Shown piece after piece: positions 1 through 9,095 of a stretch of DNA of 64,000 bases; position 1 is the stretch's first letter, and each line of letters starts with the position of its first letter. Under the pieces are notes generated by a model. It was not told the DNA's origin and did not search any database. It saw only the letters and a list, made by a program, of their open reading frames with translations. This DNA comes from Clostridia bacterium (GTDB lineage Bacteria; Bacillota; Clostridia; Christensenellales; CAG-138): contig JAEDCW010000002.1 of the NCBI GenBank assembly GCA_016293975.1, forward strand, positions 1-64,000, written 5' to 3'. The position numbers and the translations under genes are program-made.

Positions 1-7
1 AACGGTC

Positions 8-391
8 GTGTACAGGCATAGTAAGGCCGCGGTTGCACAGCCTGTTCCGCAGCCAAAAACCAGACCGAGGACGAGACCGGTTGCGGCACCCCAAACCAAA
101 ACACGACTGAGACGCGTCAAAGACCCGAAGCTTAAGCAGAAGGTCGTTACGATCGGCTCGATCGTTTTTGTCGCGTTTCTAGCGATTGTAATGCTCTCAG
201 GCTACATAATGGTCAACAGCACCTATTCGCAGATAAATCAAATGAAGGCTCAGAACGTTGAGTTGGAGGCATCGCTTAACGAACTTAACGCACAGCTTGA
301 GCAGAGTGTGGACCTAAATGAAATAAGACAAGCGGCATTGTCGGAAGGTATGATTTACCCGGATAGCCAACAGATAGTGCCGATAGGATAA
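8..391 (+). CDS. ftsL: FtsL-like septum formation protein (5' end may lie outside window)
   Basis: Small bitopic protein of the FtsL/DivIC type, expected to bridge FtsQ and FtsB-like partners in the divisome. Seen: a basic, Pro/Arg-rich cytoplasmic N-terminus of about 45 residues, one membrane segment at about 47-68, then a short heptad-rich coiled coil (about 70-107). Position directly before the division PBP matches the usual mraZ-rsmH-ftsL-pbp order. The GTG start at base 8 is the first in the window. The frame stays open to the left edge, so the true start could be upstream. FtsL sequences are poorly conserved, so identity rests on topology and context. Confidence 0.8.
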   Translation: MYRHSKAAVAQPVPQPKTRPRTRPVAAPQTKTRLRRVKDPKLKQKVVTIGSIVFVAFLAIVMLSGYIMVNSTYSQINQMKAQNVELEASLNELNAQLEQSVDLNEIRQAALSEGMIYPDSQQIVPIG

Positions 392-408
392 AAGCTGTTG
401 GAGGGTAA

Positions 409-2571
409 ATGTCAAAAGCTGTTAAGGGCGAGCGTAAGAATAAGAAAAAACAATCGAGTATGCAGAGCCGTTTGGCCATAGTGTTGGCTATTTTCGGCGG
501 CATGCTTCTTATTATAATATGCGGACTCATAAAGGTACAGGTTATTGACGCACAGAAGCTTCAAGAGGCGGCGCTCTCCCAGTGGACGAGAACTTCACAG
601 CTTGAAGCGGCAAGAGGAGATATAGTCGACCGCAACGGCGTAGTGCTTGCAAAGTCGGGCACGGCATACAAGGTGTTGTTGTGGCCGAAAAACATAGACA
701 AGAGCGAGAGAGAACGTGTCGCAACGGAGCTCAGCGGTCTGCTCGATATGTCTTTCACAAAGGTGTATGAGAAGGTCTGTGATACGAGCAAACAGGAGAT
801 AGTCCTAAAGCGCCAGGTTTCGCGCGAGATAGTAGACAGGATATACGAACTTAAACTTGGAAACGGTGTTGCGACCGCCGTAGACACTGTGCGTTATTAT
901 CCGTACGGCACGTTGTTTCCACAGATACTAGGTTTCACCACAGTTGATTCAACAGGACAGGCGGGGCTTGAGCTGTCGCTTGACAAGTATCTTTCTGGCG
1001 AAGACGGCAGAATGGTAACGGAGATTGACAGAGACGGAAACTCTCTGCCTTTTGGCGTTCAAGAGTATATTGAGCCTGTTGACGGTTGCAAAGTCGTGAC
1101 AACATTCGACTCGACGCTCCAAGCGATGCTTGTGCGAGTGCTGACTACCGCGAGGGAAGTCAACAACGCGGCAAATGCGCAGGGAATCATAATGGACTGC
1201 ACGACGGGGGAGATACTCGCCATGTCTACAGTTTATGAGGGCGGCGTATTTGACCTCAACAATATAGACAGAAGCAACATAACCGAGCTGACAAGGTTAT
1301 CGCGCAACAGGACGGTTGCGGACTCATATGAACCAGGCTCGACATTCAAGATAGTTACGCTCGCAGCGGCTCTTGACAGCGGAGCGATAGATGCGAGCTT
1401 CACAGCGTTTTGCCCGGGTTACAGAGTGATTTCGGGTCAGCGAATAAAGTGCTGGCGCACAAGCGGCCACGGAAGCCAAAATCTCACGGAAAGCACGGAG
1501 CATTCGTGCAACTGCGCTTTCATGGATATGGCTTTGAAGATGGGTATAGACGAGTTCTATGACTACATCTACAAGTTTGGCTTCGGCGAGCCAACAAACA
1601 GTGGACTTTTGGGAGAGTCGAATGGAATTATAATCAACAAAAAATACGTCAGAGACTTAAACATAGTCCGTATCGGCTTTGGTCAGAGCGTTGCCATAAC
1701 CCCGATACAGCTCGTAACCGCTGTAAGCGCGGCGGTAAACGGAGGTAATCTGTACCAGCCTTATGTAGTAGACAGAATCATCTCCGCAGACGGCAGTGTC
1801 GTAATAGACAATGAGCCAACGGTTGTCAACAGGGTAATATCCGAGGAGACATCTGCAACGGTCAGGCAGATACTTGAAAGTGTGGTAGCGAACGGAAGCG
1901 GTAAGAATGCGCAGGTCCCGGGCTATAAGGTAGGCGGAAAGACGGGTACAGCGCAGAAGTATGGCGAGGACGGAAAAATATCGTCGAGCCTTATCGCATC
2001 GTTTATCGGCTTTGCGCCTGCGGATGACCCAAGGTTTGTGGCTCTTATCGTAGTCGACGAACCCAAAGTAGGAGTAATCTACGGAAGTACCGTTGCGGCG
2101 CCGTTTGTGGGAGAGGCTTTGGGTGAGGCACTCAGAATGTATGGGTATCTCCCAGAGACGATGCAGGAAACCGTGACAGTTCCGGATTTGACGGGCCTTA
2201 CTGTTGAAGAGGCGGTTAAGAAGCTTGAAGAAATCGGGCTCGGCGCGGTGTGCCAGGACGAGGATGCGGTAACGTGTCAGATACCTATGCCGGGAGCGGT
2301 TGTCAACAAGGGCACAGAAGTGTTATTGTATACCGAAAGTACAGGAGAGCTTCCGGTGGAGGATGACACGGATGTTGTGAGTATGCCTGACCTTAAGGGA
2401 ATGACGAGGTTGCAGGTATACGATACACTCAAACAGCTCGGTCTTACTATGGAGGTTGAGGGTGGTTACTCGGGTGGAAGACTGATTTACCAAAGTGTGG
2501 CGGCCGGGTCTGAGGTAAAAACCGGAAGCGTTATCAAGGTAAAATTCGGATATGAGGACGGGAGTGATTGA
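409..2571 (+). CDS. Class B penicillin-binding protein with two PASTA domains (FtsI/SpoVD type)
   Basis: Septal or spore-cortex D,D-transpeptidase. One N-terminal membrane anchor (about 22-42) is followed by a PBP dimerisation domain and the transpeptidase domain. The catalytic motifs are all present: S311-T-F-K314, S366-C-N368 and K511-T-G. Two C-terminal PASTA repeats lie at about 588-650 and 655-716. At 720 residues it has the usual length for SpoVD/PBP2x proteins. GGAGGG sits 5 nt before the ATG. It lies 17 bp after ftsL and 3 bp before murE, so it is part of the dcw operon. In spore formers this slot may hold vegetative FtsI, SpoVD or both; only one copy is visible here, so the name is left open. 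Confidence 0.93.
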   Translation: MSKAVKGERKNKKKQSSMQSRLAIVLAIFGGMLLIIICGLIKVQVIDAQKLQEAALSQWTRTSQLEAARGDIVDRNGVVLAKSGTAYKVLLWPKNIDKSERERVATELSGLLDMSFTKVYEKVCDTSKQEIVLKRQVSREIVDRIYELKLGNGVATAVDTVRYYPYGTLFPQILGFTTVDSTGQAGLELSLDKYLSGEDGRMVTEIDRDGNSLPFGVQEYIEPVDGCKVVTTFDSTLQAMLVRVLTTAREVNNAANAQGIIMDCTTGEILAMSTVYEGGVFDLNNIDRSNITELTRLSRNRTVADSYEPGSTFKIVTLAAALDSGAIDASFTAFCPGYRVISGQRIKCWRTSGHGSQNLTESTEHSCNCAFMDMALKMGIDEFYDYIYKFGFGEPTNSGLLGESNGIIINKKYVRDLNIVRIGFGQSVAITPIQLVTAVSAAVNGGNLYQPYVVDRIISADGSVVIDNEPTVVNRVISEETSATVRQILESVVANGSGKNAQVPGYKVGGKTGTAQKYGEDGKISSSLIASFIGFAPADDPRFVALIVVDEPKVGVIYGSTVAAPFVGEALGEALRMYGYLPETMQETVTVPDLTGLTVEEAVKKLEEIGLGAVCQDEDAVTCQIPMPGAVVNKGTEVLLYTESTGELPVEDDTDVVSMPDLKGMTRLQVYDTLKQLGLTMEVEGGYSGGRLIYQSVAAGSEVKTGSVIKVKFGYEDGSD

Positions 2572-2574
2572 CAA

Positions 2575-4017
2575 ATGCTGTTAAGCGAATTGTTGAAAAG
2601 CATACCGCATCGGCTTGTAAATGGCGACGCAGAAATAAACGGGATAGAATACGATTCCCGCAAGGGCATCGAAAAGGGAATGTTGTTCTGTTGTATAGTA
2701 GGTACTGCGCTTGACGGTCACGATTTTGCGCAGACCGCATACGAGAGTGGCGCCGCGGCGCTTTTGGTTGAGCGTGAGCTCGATATACCCATACCGCAAG
2801 CGGTGGTAGAGAACGGAAGAATAGCGATGGCTACCGTTGCGTCAAACTTTTATGGGAATCCCGCAAACGCTTTCCCGATAGTAGGAGTGACCGGCACAAA
2901 CGGAAAAACCAGCGTTACATATATGGTGAAAGAGATAGCCGAAAGCTTCGGTAAAAAAGTCGGGGTCATCGGAACTATAAAGAATACGATAGGGGATGAA
3001 GTGCTCTTTACAAGTAGCAGAACTACTCCCGAAAGCGTTATGCTGCAGGCAACTTTGAGAAAGATGGCTGACAGCGGAGTAGATCTGGTGGTCATGGAAG
3101 TATCGTCATCTGCGCTGGATCAATACAGGGTATACGGCATAGATTTTACGGTTGCCGCGTTTACCAATCTGACGATAGACCATTTGGATTATCACAAGAC
3201 ATTCGAGAACTACCGTGATGCCAAGAAGAAGCTCTTCTATTCATGTAAGCATGCCGTCATAAATAAAGATGACGCAAGTGCGGACGAGATGATGAGAGGA
3301 ATCCCCTGCGATTGCATCACCGTGGGCATTAGCAAGGAAGCCGACATAATGGCGACGGATATTGAAATAACAAGTAACGGAGTGAGATACGTAATTCACA
3401 CTCCTGCGGGCACTGAAAATATGATGGTGCCGATACCGGGACTGTTTACGATTCAAAATTCTATGATCGCAACAGGCATTGCGCTTAAGCTTGGCTATGA
3501 CCTCAAGGGCATATGTTCGGCGATGAAGAATGTGCTGAGCATCGCAGGGAGACTCGAACCCCTTCCTACAAATGGCAGACCGTTTAACGTGTATTTGGAC
3601 TTTGCGCATACTCCGGACGCTTTGCAGAATGTGCTGAGCACCGTCGGACAGTTCGCAAAGGGCAGGGTCATATCCCTGTTTGGATGTGGAGGAGACAAGG
3701 ACACCACAAAGCGCGCAATGATGGGAGAGATAGCAGGAAGGTTTTCCGACTTAGTTATACTTACTAGTGATAATCCCAGAACCGAGGACCCTTACAAGAT
3801 CATATCTATGGTCGAGGAGGGTATAAAGCGCACTGCGGTCAAGTATGTGATCGTTGAAAACAGGCGTGAGGCAATAAAGTATGCGCTCAAGTTTGCGAAG
3901 AAGGACGATTGCATAATACTTGCAGGCAAGGGACATGAGGATTATCAGGAAATAAACGGTATTAAGCACCACTTCGACGAAAAAGAGGTCGTCGCAGAGC
4001 TGCTGCTCGAAATATAG
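2575..4017 (+). CDS. murE: UDP-MurNAc-L-Ala-D-Glu:meso-diaminopimelate ligase
   Basis: Cytoplasmic Mur ligase that adds the third stem-peptide residue. Seen: the ATP-binding loop G107-T-N-G-K-T112 and the substrate-specifying DNPR motif at 399-402 within DNPRTEDP, which in this family marks meso-diaminopimelate rather than lysine. The 480-residue length is normal. It starts 3 bp after the PBP stop, with its ribosome binding site (GGGAGTGA) inside the end of the PBP gene, which suggests translational coupling. mraY follows after 8 bp with no murF between them, which is unusual. Confidence 0.97.
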   Translation: MLLSELLKSIPHRLVNGDAEINGIEYDSRKGIEKGMLFCCIVGTALDGHDFAQTAYESGAAALLVERELDIPIPQAVVENGRIAMATVASNFYGNPANAFPIVGVTGTNGKTSVTYMVKEIAESFGKKVGVIGTIKNTIGDEVLFTSSRTTPESVMLQATLRKMADSGVDLVVMEVSSSALDQYRVYGIDFTVAAFTNLTIDHLDYHKTFENYRDAKKKLFYSCKHAVINKDDASADEMMRGIPCDCITVGISKEADIMATDIEITSNGVRYVIHTPAGTENMMVPIPGLFTIQNSMIATGIALKLGYDLKGICSAMKNVLSIAGRLEPLPTNGRPFNVYLDFAHTPDALQNVLSTVGQFAKGRVISLFGCGGDKDTTKRAMMGEIAGRFSDLVILTSDNPRTEDPYKIISMVEEGIKRTAVKYVIVENRREAIKYALKFAKKDDCIILAGKGHEDYQEINGIKHHFDEKEVVAELLLEI

Positions 4018-4025
4018 GAGGACGT

Positions 4026-5015
4026 ATGCAAAAGATGATATTGGCAGTTCTGCTGTCATCAATGGTTGTAATGATTCTGGGAATGTTTGTGATCCCATTA
4101 CTTAAAAAGCTTAAACTTTCCCAGAAAGAGCGCAAAGAAGGCCCTCAGACACATCTTGCCAAGGCAGGTACTCCGTCCATGGGTGGAATTATCATACTTG
4201 CAGGTGTTATTGCAGGTACACTGGCGTTTTCTGTTGGATCTATGGTATACGCACTCCCATGTCTTATCGTTACGCTAACCTGTGGTTTAATAGGCTTTAT
4301 AGACGACAGCGTCAAGATAAAGGGCTCGGGTAAGGGACTCAGAGCCTATCAGAAGATAATCGCTCAGTTTCTCGTCGCATTTGCGGTCGGATTGTACTGC
4401 AAGCGTTATTTTGGCACAGCTATTGAATTGGCATTCTTCGACATCGAGATAGACCTTGGTTGGGCATACATTCCCGTGGCTATGATAGTGGTACTTGCTG
4501 CAGTGAACAGCGTAAACCTTATAGATGGCGTTGACGGACTCTCGTCCAGCGTTACGCTCATATATGCATTGTCAATGGGCCTTATATTCGTCGTACTTTC
4601 AAACGTTAGGTCGGCAGAGGGTCAGGTAATGCTGGCACATGGCTATGACGGGATGGCGGTGTTTGCAGGTGCGATTGCTGGAGGATGCTTGGGATTCTTG
4701 AGGTTTAACGCTTATCCTGCGAAGATTATGATGGGCGACACAGGCTCATTGGCTCTGGGTGGCGCAGTTGCTATGATGGCACTGAGCTCAAAGGCGATAC
4801 TGCTCCTGCTTATAATGGGCGGCTGCTATGTTGCGACATCGATATCTGTAATACTGCAGGTGGGCTCATACAAGCTCAGACATAAGCGCATATTCAAAAT
4901 GGCGCCTTTGCACCATCACTTTGAACTGATGGGCATTACGGAGCCCAAGATAGTTGCGGGCTACGCCATAGTCACGGCACTGCTGTGCCTCGTAGGTCTT
5001 TTGGCTTACGTTTAA
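4026..5015 (+). CDS. mraY: Phospho-N-acetylmuramoyl-pentapeptide transferase
   Basis: Polytopic membrane enzyme that moves phospho-MurNAc-pentapeptide to undecaprenyl phosphate, giving lipid I. Family signatures seen in order: TPSMGG near residue 50, the FIDD metal/substrate loop near 97, NLIDGVDGL near 165, the MGDTGS loop near 238, and PLHHHFELMG near 296. About ten hydrophobic segments fit the known topology. AGGAGG precedes the ATG. The gene is followed by a strong structured terminator-like element before murD. Confidence 0.97.
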   Translation: MQKMILAVLLSSMVVMILGMFVIPLLKKLKLSQKERKEGPQTHLAKAGTPSMGGIIILAGVIAGTLAFSVGSMVYALPCLIVTLTCGLIGFIDDSVKIKGSGKGLRAYQKIIAQFLVAFAVGLYCKRYFGTAIELAFFDIEIDLGWAYIPVAMIVVLAAVNSVNLIDGVDGLSSSVTLIYALSMGLIFVVLSNVRSAEGQVMLAHGYDGMAVFAGAIAGGCLGFLRFNAYPAKIMMGDTGSLALGGAVAMMALSSKAILLLLIMGGCYVATSISVILQVGSYKLRHKRIFKMAPLHHHFELMGITEPKIVAGYAIVTALLCLVGLLAYV

Positions 5016-5024
5016 ACTGTTATC

Positions 5025-5144
5025 ACCGTCCGGCACCTTATCTGCTTCGTAAATGGCGCTTGGGCGTGGCGGAAGGTTGAGGCGTTTGAGTCAGAGCGCG
5101 GCTCGTTGACTCAAGCTCCTTGGCCTGTCGGACGGTTCTTTTTT
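5025..5144 (+). terminator. Large multi-arm terminator or structured leader between mraY and murD
   Basis: An 11-bp closing helix pairs 5025-5035 (ACCGTCCGGCA) with 5126-5136 (TGTCGGACGGT) and is followed at once by a T-rich tract (5136-5144). Inside are a second arm (ACCTT 5035-5039 with AAGGT 5073-5077, sharing one base with the closing helix) and a strong hairpin pairing TTGAGTCA-GAGC (5086-5097) with GCTC-(GT)-TGACTCAA (5101-5114). The result is a three-way junction that ends like a rho-independent terminator. This is far larger than an ordinary terminator and resembles a cis-regulatory RNA. It matches no riboswitch motif I recognise. Confidence 0.7.
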
Positions 5145-5196
5145 AGTAAAAAGTGTAATCGACATATATCCTAAAATACTTATTTTGGAGTGTATG

Positions 5197-6555
5197 ATGG
5201 AAAGACAAAAGACAGCATTGGTTGTGGGGATGGCGAGGAGCGGTATTGCGAGTGCGAAGCTCCTTGCCAAAAACGGCTATAGGGTGATTATTAACGACCT
5301 TAAACGCGATATAAGCGGTTTGTTTGAGGCACTCGGCGATATTGAATTCGTAAATGGACTTGGCGCTCCCCCCGAGGCGTTTCTCGAAGAGACAGACCTC
5401 ATGGTACTGAGTCCTGTAATTCCGATTTTCAGACCATTTGTAAAGAGTGCCATAGACATGGGTATAGAGGTAATCGGCGAGATAGAGCTTGGCTATCGCT
5501 ATTGCGACAGGGGAAGCAAATTTGTATGTATAGGCGGTACAAACGGCAAGACAACAACGACCGCACTTACAGGTGAGATATTCAAGACCGCAGGACGCAA
5601 TACATTCGTGCTCGGCAATATTGGTATACCTATCTGTGAACACGCAGAGGAAGTAAAAGCCGGCGATTTCGTGGTAGCAGAAACAGCATCCCTTCAGCTC
5701 GAAAGCATAGTCGATTTTAGGGCAAATGCGGCGGGTCTGTTGAACATTACAGAGGACCATATCAACCGATTCGGCTCAATGGAGGCATACATTGCCGCTA
5801 AAGTTCGTATGTTTGAAAACCAGACAGAAGAGGATTTTGCCATACTTAATCTCGATGACCCTATTGTCAGGGGCATGGCTAATAAGACGAAGGCTCGTGT
5901 CATATACATATCTTTGGAAAGTGAACCCGAGGAAGGCGCGTTTATAAGAGATGGCAGTATAATGTGGCGCTTTGACGGCAGGGAGGTCAAGGTATTGCCG
6001 ATTTCCGAGCTCAGGATACCCGGAGAGCACAACGTTCAGAATGCGATGTGCGCCATAGCACTCTCGCTCTGCATGGGAATAGAACTCGAGCCGCTTAGAA
6101 AGACGCTTCGCGAATTCCCCGGCGTAGAGCACAGGATAGAGTTTGTGCGCGAAAAGAACGGCGTACAGTATATAAACGACTCAAAGGGAACGAACCCGGA
6201 TTCCACCATTAAAGCCGTGCGTGCAATGGGGCGTCCGACGATACTGCTTCTTGGCGTGGGTGAATACGATAAGTTCAGCGACTTTGTACCGCTGTTTAAG
6301 GAGTTTAACGGCAAGGTTAAGGCAGTTATCGCATCGGGAAAGACCGTGCCGGAGATTCTGACGGCGGCTGATGCAACGGGTTTCACAAATGTTGTCGTAT
6401 GTAGCGACGGACTGAAGGAAATGGTTAAGCTCGCAGAGAGCATGGCGAAACCCGGTGATACGGTTCTCCTATCGCCTGCCGCTGCAAGTTGGGGAATGTT
6501 CGATGACTTCGAGCACAGAGGGAGAGTATTCAAGGATATAGTAAAAAAGCTTTAG
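5197..6555 (+). CDS. murD: UDP-N-acetylmuramoyl-L-alanine:D-glutamate ligase
   Basis: Mur ligase adding D-glutamate, the second stem-peptide residue. Seen: an N-terminal Rossmann region (GMARSGIASAKLLAKNG), the ATP loop GGTNGKTTTT near residue 115, and the central-domain block HRIEFV followed by INDSKGTNP. A longer frame opens at a TTG at 5185, but that TTG overlaps the TTGGAG ribosome binding site (GGAG 5187-5190). The second of two adjacent ATGs, 6 nt after GGAG, is therefore taken as start. It gives 452 residues, normal for MurD. The gene lies downstream of the structured element and probably heads the murD-ftsW unit. Confidence 0.95.
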   Translation: MERQKTALVVGMARSGIASAKLLAKNGYRVIINDLKRDISGLFEALGDIEFVNGLGAPPEAFLEETDLMVLSPVIPIFRPFVKSAIDMGIEVIGEIELGYRYCDRGSKFVCIGGTNGKTTTTALTGEIFKTAGRNTFVLGNIGIPICEHAEEVKAGDFVVAETASLQLESIVDFRANAAGLLNITEDHINRFGSMEAYIAAKVRMFENQTEEDFAILNLDDPIVRGMANKTKARVIYISLESEPEEGAFIRDGSIMWRFDGREVKVLPISELRIPGEHNVQNAMCAIALSLCMGIELEPLRKTLREFPGVEHRIEFVREKNGVQYINDSKGTNPDSTIKAVRAMGRPTILLLGVGEYDKFSDFVPLFKEFNGKVKAVIASGKTVPEILTAADATGFTNVVVCSDGLKEMVKLAESMAKPGDTVLLSPAAASWGMFDDFEHRGRVFKDIVKKL

Positions 6556-6565
6556 GAGTGGTTGG

Positions 6566-7759
6566 ATGAAGTTAAGAGAGGAGATCAAAAAACAGGGCAG
6601 AATGGACTTCCTTCTGTTCGGTACGATAATTGCGATCTGCGTTTTCGGCCTTGTCATGGTCCTCTCTGCCAGCTATTATTCGAGCTACAGCGAATACGGA
6701 GACGGTTTCAGGGAATTCTCGCGCCAGGCAGGCTTCTTTGCGTTCGGCTTGGTAGTGCTTCTTGTGGCTTCGGCCGTGCCATTCAAGGTATATCAAAGTG
6801 GTTGGGTCTCCGGCATATTTGCATTGGTGGTAGCGGCTCTTTGTTTTGCCGTCATATTCTTCGGAAAATCCGATTACGGCGCACAGCGTTGGATCCAGGT
6901 GGCGGGCATAAGCATACAGCCGTCGGAGCTTGCAAAGCCGGCGGTGGTGCTCGTGATGTCGTGCTACATCGCGCAGTTTCCGCAGGGTGTGCGTAGATTC
7001 CGCGGCTTTATGATAGCGTGTGTAATATTTGTTTTAATGATTTCGCCGATACTGGCGCAGAGCAATCTTTCCACGTTGATGATTCTCGGAGCCATATTCA
7101 TATTTATGCTCTTTATTGGCAACGTGCCAATCAAGTACATAGCTATGATAGGCGGCGTTGCTCTTTTGGCGGGTACCTGCATGGCAGTGTTCACCGAGTA
7201 CAGGATGGAAAGACTGATGTCTTTTACAAACCCGTGGAAGGATCCGTCTGAAACGGGTTATCAGCTAATCCAGTCGTTAATCGCGATAGGCTCAGGTGGA
7301 TTCTTCGGTACGGGTCTCAATTTCAGCAGACAGAAGCTCTTGTTCTTGACATTCGGAGATACAGATTTTATATTCGCAATTATCGCAGAGGAATTGGGCT
7401 TCTTCGGATGTGTATTGTTGTTATTGGCTTACGGCTTTGTAATATACAGGGGCATTAGAATAGCCATGCGGTGCAGGATGCGCTTCGGCGCTCTGCTTGC
7501 GGGCGGACTCACGGCAACGATAGGCATACAGGCTATGGTTCATATCATGGTAGCGCTAGGAATATTCCCGACTACCGGACAGACACTTCCGTTTATCAGT
7601 TCGGGAGGAAGCTCGCTTATCGTATTTATGGGACTTGCGGGGATTCTCCTTAACATATCCCGATACGATGTCGCCAATCAGATAACCTGTGAACCGGTAG
7701 TAAAAAACTCCAACACCAACATAACACCTATCGGCACAAAGGGACAGAACGGGCAATAA
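6566..7759 (+). CDS. ftsW: FtsW-family SEDS peptidoglycan glycosyltransferase
   Basis: Integral membrane SEDS protein that polymerises lipid II glycans at the septum together with a class B PBP. About ten membrane segments are seen. Family motifs: the extracellular RWIQVAG-SIQPSELAK block, the long loop with NPW-DP and GYQLIQS, GSGGFFGTG, FGDTDFIFAIIAEELG, and GQTLPFISSGGSS near the C-terminus. GGAG lies 7 nt before the ATG, and the stop of murD sits inside that ribosome binding site. FtsW, SpoVE and RodA are hard to separate by sequence alone; the dcw position supports FtsW or SpoVE. Confidence 0.93.
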   Translation: MKLREEIKKQGRMDFLLFGTIIAICVFGLVMVLSASYYSSYSEYGDGFREFSRQAGFFAFGLVVLLVASAVPFKVYQSGWVSGIFALVVAALCFAVIFFGKSDYGAQRWIQVAGISIQPSELAKPAVVLVMSCYIAQFPQGVRRFRGFMIACVIFVLMISPILAQSNLSTLMILGAIFIFMLFIGNVPIKYIAMIGGVALLAGTCMAVFTEYRMERLMSFTNPWKDPSETGYQLIQSLIAIGSGGFFGTGLNFSRQKLLFLTFGDTDFIFAIIAEELGFFGCVLLLLAYGFVIYRGIRIAMRCRMRFGALLAGGLTATIGIQAMVHIMVALGIFPTTGQTLPFISSGGSSLIVFMGLAGILLNISRYDVANQITCEPVVKNSNTNITPIGTKGQNGQ

Positions 7760-7821
7760 TTCGCACAATTTGACGGTATACCGCATACAATAACATTGCA
7801 TTAGAGTATGGGGGTACTTTC

Positions 7822-9078
7822 ATGGATGTTTATAAAGTGGACGGTGGCAGGAGATTAAGCGGTGAAGTGAGCGTACAGGGAGCGAAGAACGCGATTCTAC
7901 CCATTCTTGCCGCGTGCATATTGAGCGAAAAGCCTGTTGAGCTTACCAACTGCCCGGATATTTCGGATGTAGACAACATGCTGTCCATATTGGACTGTAT
8001 AGGCTGTAGGACACAGAAGTTTGAAGACAGGGTAATCGTAGACGCATCCGACGCAAACTGTTGTGAGATACCTCAGGAGCTGTCGAAACGACTAAGGTCA
8101 TCGTTTTTCGTGCTTGGACCGATGATCGCCCGTTTCGGAAAGGCCAGCTGTTGGCATCCGGGGGGCTGTGAGATAGGCAACAGACCGATAGACCTCCATA
8201 TAAACGGACTAAAGCGCATCAATGTCGATATCGCTGAGGGCTTCGGGCAGATAAAATGCAGAGGCGATAACCTTATCGGTGCGGATGTCCATCTCGATTA
8301 TCCGAGCGTTGGTGCAACCGAAAACATAATGATGGCGGCGGTCAGAGCCGAGGGAGTAACCGTCATCTACAATGCCGCAAGGGAGCCTGAGATAGTCGAT
8401 TTGCAGAGGTTTTTGAATGAGATAGGCTTTCATGTGGCGGGTGCAGGAAGCTCGATGATTGCAATCAAGGGCGGCGGTGTCACCCATGAGACCACGCACA
8501 GGATAATTCCCGACAGGATAGTGACGGGTACGCTTCTGTGTGCGGGCGTAATGTGCGGGGGCGACATAATCGTCAAGGAAGTTGAGGAAAACGACGTTTC
8601 GGCGATAGTTTCAAAACTTTCGGAGACAGGATGTAGTATTACCTCAGACCATAACAGTATAAGACTTAGGGCTAACAGGCGTCCCGGAGAGATAAGACTG
8701 ATAGAGACCTCTCCGTATCCGGGTTTTCCTACTGATATGCAGTCGTTGATGTTTTCTACGTGCAGTGTTGCAGACGGAACGAGCGTGATAGTCGAAAACG
8801 TGTTTGACAGCAGGTTTAAACACGTTGCAGAGATGGCGAAGATGGGTGCGATATACACAATAAAGGACAGAATCGCCGTGATTCGCGGTGTACCTAAGTT
8901 GACCGGTGCAGAGGTTTGCGCGAAGGAGCTTCGAGGAGGCGCGGCACTCACTATAGCCGCTATAGCGGCGGAAGGTGAGAGCACAATTCACGGAGTTGAA
9001 TACATAGATAGGGGATACGACAAGCTCGAATGCATGCTGAGATCGTTCGGTGCGTCGATAAGACGAGAAACGGTTTAA
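7822..9078 (+). CDS. murA: UDP-N-acetylglucosamine 1-carboxyvinyltransferase
   Basis: First committed step of peptidoglycan synthesis, in which enolpyruvate from PEP is added to UDP-GlcNAc. Seen: the N-terminal QGAKNAILP loop with the conserved Lys-Asn pair, and the mobile active-site loop PGGCEIGNRPIDLH with catalytic Cys116 (family position 115), so it should be sensitive to fosfomycin. The 418 residues match the two-domain inside-out barrel family. It lies 62 bp after ftsW, in the place where murG and murC normally sit. GGGGG precedes the ATG by 7 nt. Confidence 0.97.
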   Translation: MDVYKVDGGRRLSGEVSVQGAKNAILPILAACILSEKPVELTNCPDISDVDNMLSILDCIGCRTQKFEDRVIVDASDANCCEIPQELSKRLRSSFFVLGPMIARFGKASCWHPGGCEIGNRPIDLHINGLKRINVDIAEGFGQIKCRGDNLIGADVHLDYPSVGATENIMMAAVRAEGVTVIYNAAREPEIVDLQRFLNEIGFHVAGAGSSMIAIKGGGVTHETTHRIIPDRIVTGTLLCAGVMCGGDIIVKEVEENDVSAIVSKLSETGCSITSDHNSIRLRANRRPGEIRLIETSPYPGFPTDMQSLMFSTCSVADGTSVIVENVFDSRFKHVAEMAKMGAIYTIKDRIAVIRGVPKLTGAEVCAKELRGGAALTIAAIAAEGESTIHGVEYIDRGYDKLECMLRSFGASIRRETV

Positions 9079-9095
9079 CGGAGTTTATACGAAGG

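Noticed and set aside
5143..5760. 205-residue open frame on the minus strand opposite murD
   Set aside because: Its sequence has no family resemblance, is Cys/Tyr-rich in the way antisense shadows are, and lies fully opposite conserved MurD codons.
6562..6996. Overlapping plus-strand frame starting 4 bp before ftsW
   Set aside because: It is the +2 frame of ftsW; the SEDS protein explains the region and shares the ribosome binding site.
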